Positions 5,344-5,469 of a DNA stretch of 5,469 nt are shown in pieces (position 1 is the first letter of the stretch; each line of letters begins with the position of its first letter). A model generated the notes under the pieces. That model was not told the DNA's origin and did no database searches. It saw only the letters and a list, made by a program, of their open reading frames with translations. Source of the stretch: Pseudomonadota bacterium (lineage in GTDB: Bacteria; Pseudomonadota; Gammaproteobacteria; Xanthomonadales; Rhodanobacteraceae); assembly GCA_021798675.1 (NCBI GenBank), contig JAJZGE010000163.1:1-5469 (forward strand), read 5' to 3'. Both the position numbers and the translations under genes were made by a program.

Positions 5344-5469
5344 GACCGTCGCTGCTCCCGTTCAAGGCTGGTGCGTGGCGCATCGCGAGGATCGATCACC
5401 GAAACGGGGCTCCGTCCGGACGATCACGACGATGCGTGCGAGCCTCTATCCTGCCGACCGCGTCGCCCA
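5344..5469. promoter_or_regulatory. Upstream region of the PNGase A-like gene, no gene seen
   Basis: These 126 bp contain no supported coding sequence. They hold a perfect 10-bp palindrome CGTCCGGACG (5413-5422), and the 7-mer CGATCAC twice, at 5393-5399 and 5421-5427. The TCTATCCT stretch near 5446-5453 is the most A/T-rich spot and could contribute a -10 element on either strand (TATCCT on the plus strand for a gene beyond the window). No promoter for the PNGase A-like gene can be fixed with confidence. Confidence 0.3.

Noticed and set aside
1..5469. Possible new defence, mobile or CRISPR system
   Set aside because: No repeat array, transposase, integrase, nuclease or toxin-antitoxin-like gene is visible; all large reading frames are explained by recognised chromosomal families.

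Overview
The window is about 5.5 kb of dense, GC-rich DNA carrying four complete protein genes and the 3' end of a fifth. Codon use is strongly G/C at third positions, and the gene set (mtfA tail, an exported M28 peptidase with an FN3-like tail, trxC, a bacterial PNGase A-type enzyme) suggests a gammaproteobacterium of the Lysobacterales, most likely Rhodanobacteraceae (Dyella/Rhodanobacter-like). That placement is inferred from protein style and recollection of family distribution; no search was run. I see no RNA genes, insertion sequences, CRISPR arrays or phage genes.

Layout from left to right: the last 60 codons of mtfA (+) end at 183, followed by a compact GC hairpin. An exported M28-family zinc aminopeptidase (+, 259-1656) comes next and converges on a membrane diguanylate cyclase (-, 1697-2800), with a 40-bp gap that contains a hairpin. 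The cyclase gene and trxC (+, 3013-3450, thioredoxin 2 with an N-terminal zinc-binding region) diverge from a shared 212-bp region that holds candidate promoters, a dyad and a duplicated 10-mer. trxC converges, with a 27-bp gap, on a large secreted protein (-, 3478-5343) that matches peptide-N4-(N-acetyl-beta-glucosaminyl)asparagine amidase A throughout its length. The last 126 bp hold its upstream region and no gene I can support.

Functionally the genes are mostly independent single-gene units. Two of them, the M28 peptidase and the PNGase A-like amidase, are predicted to be exported and could act in sequence on external glycoproteins or glycopeptides (removal of N-glycans, then trimming of peptides). 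They are not in one operon, so this is only a suggestion from proximity. The cyclase is a c-di-GMP signalling enzyme with a six-helix membrane sensor I do not recognise, and TrxC is a cytoplasmic reductant. The most notable item is the PNGase A-type glycoamidase, a family best known from plants and fungi and rather sparse in bacteria. I found no evidence for a wholly new multi-gene system.
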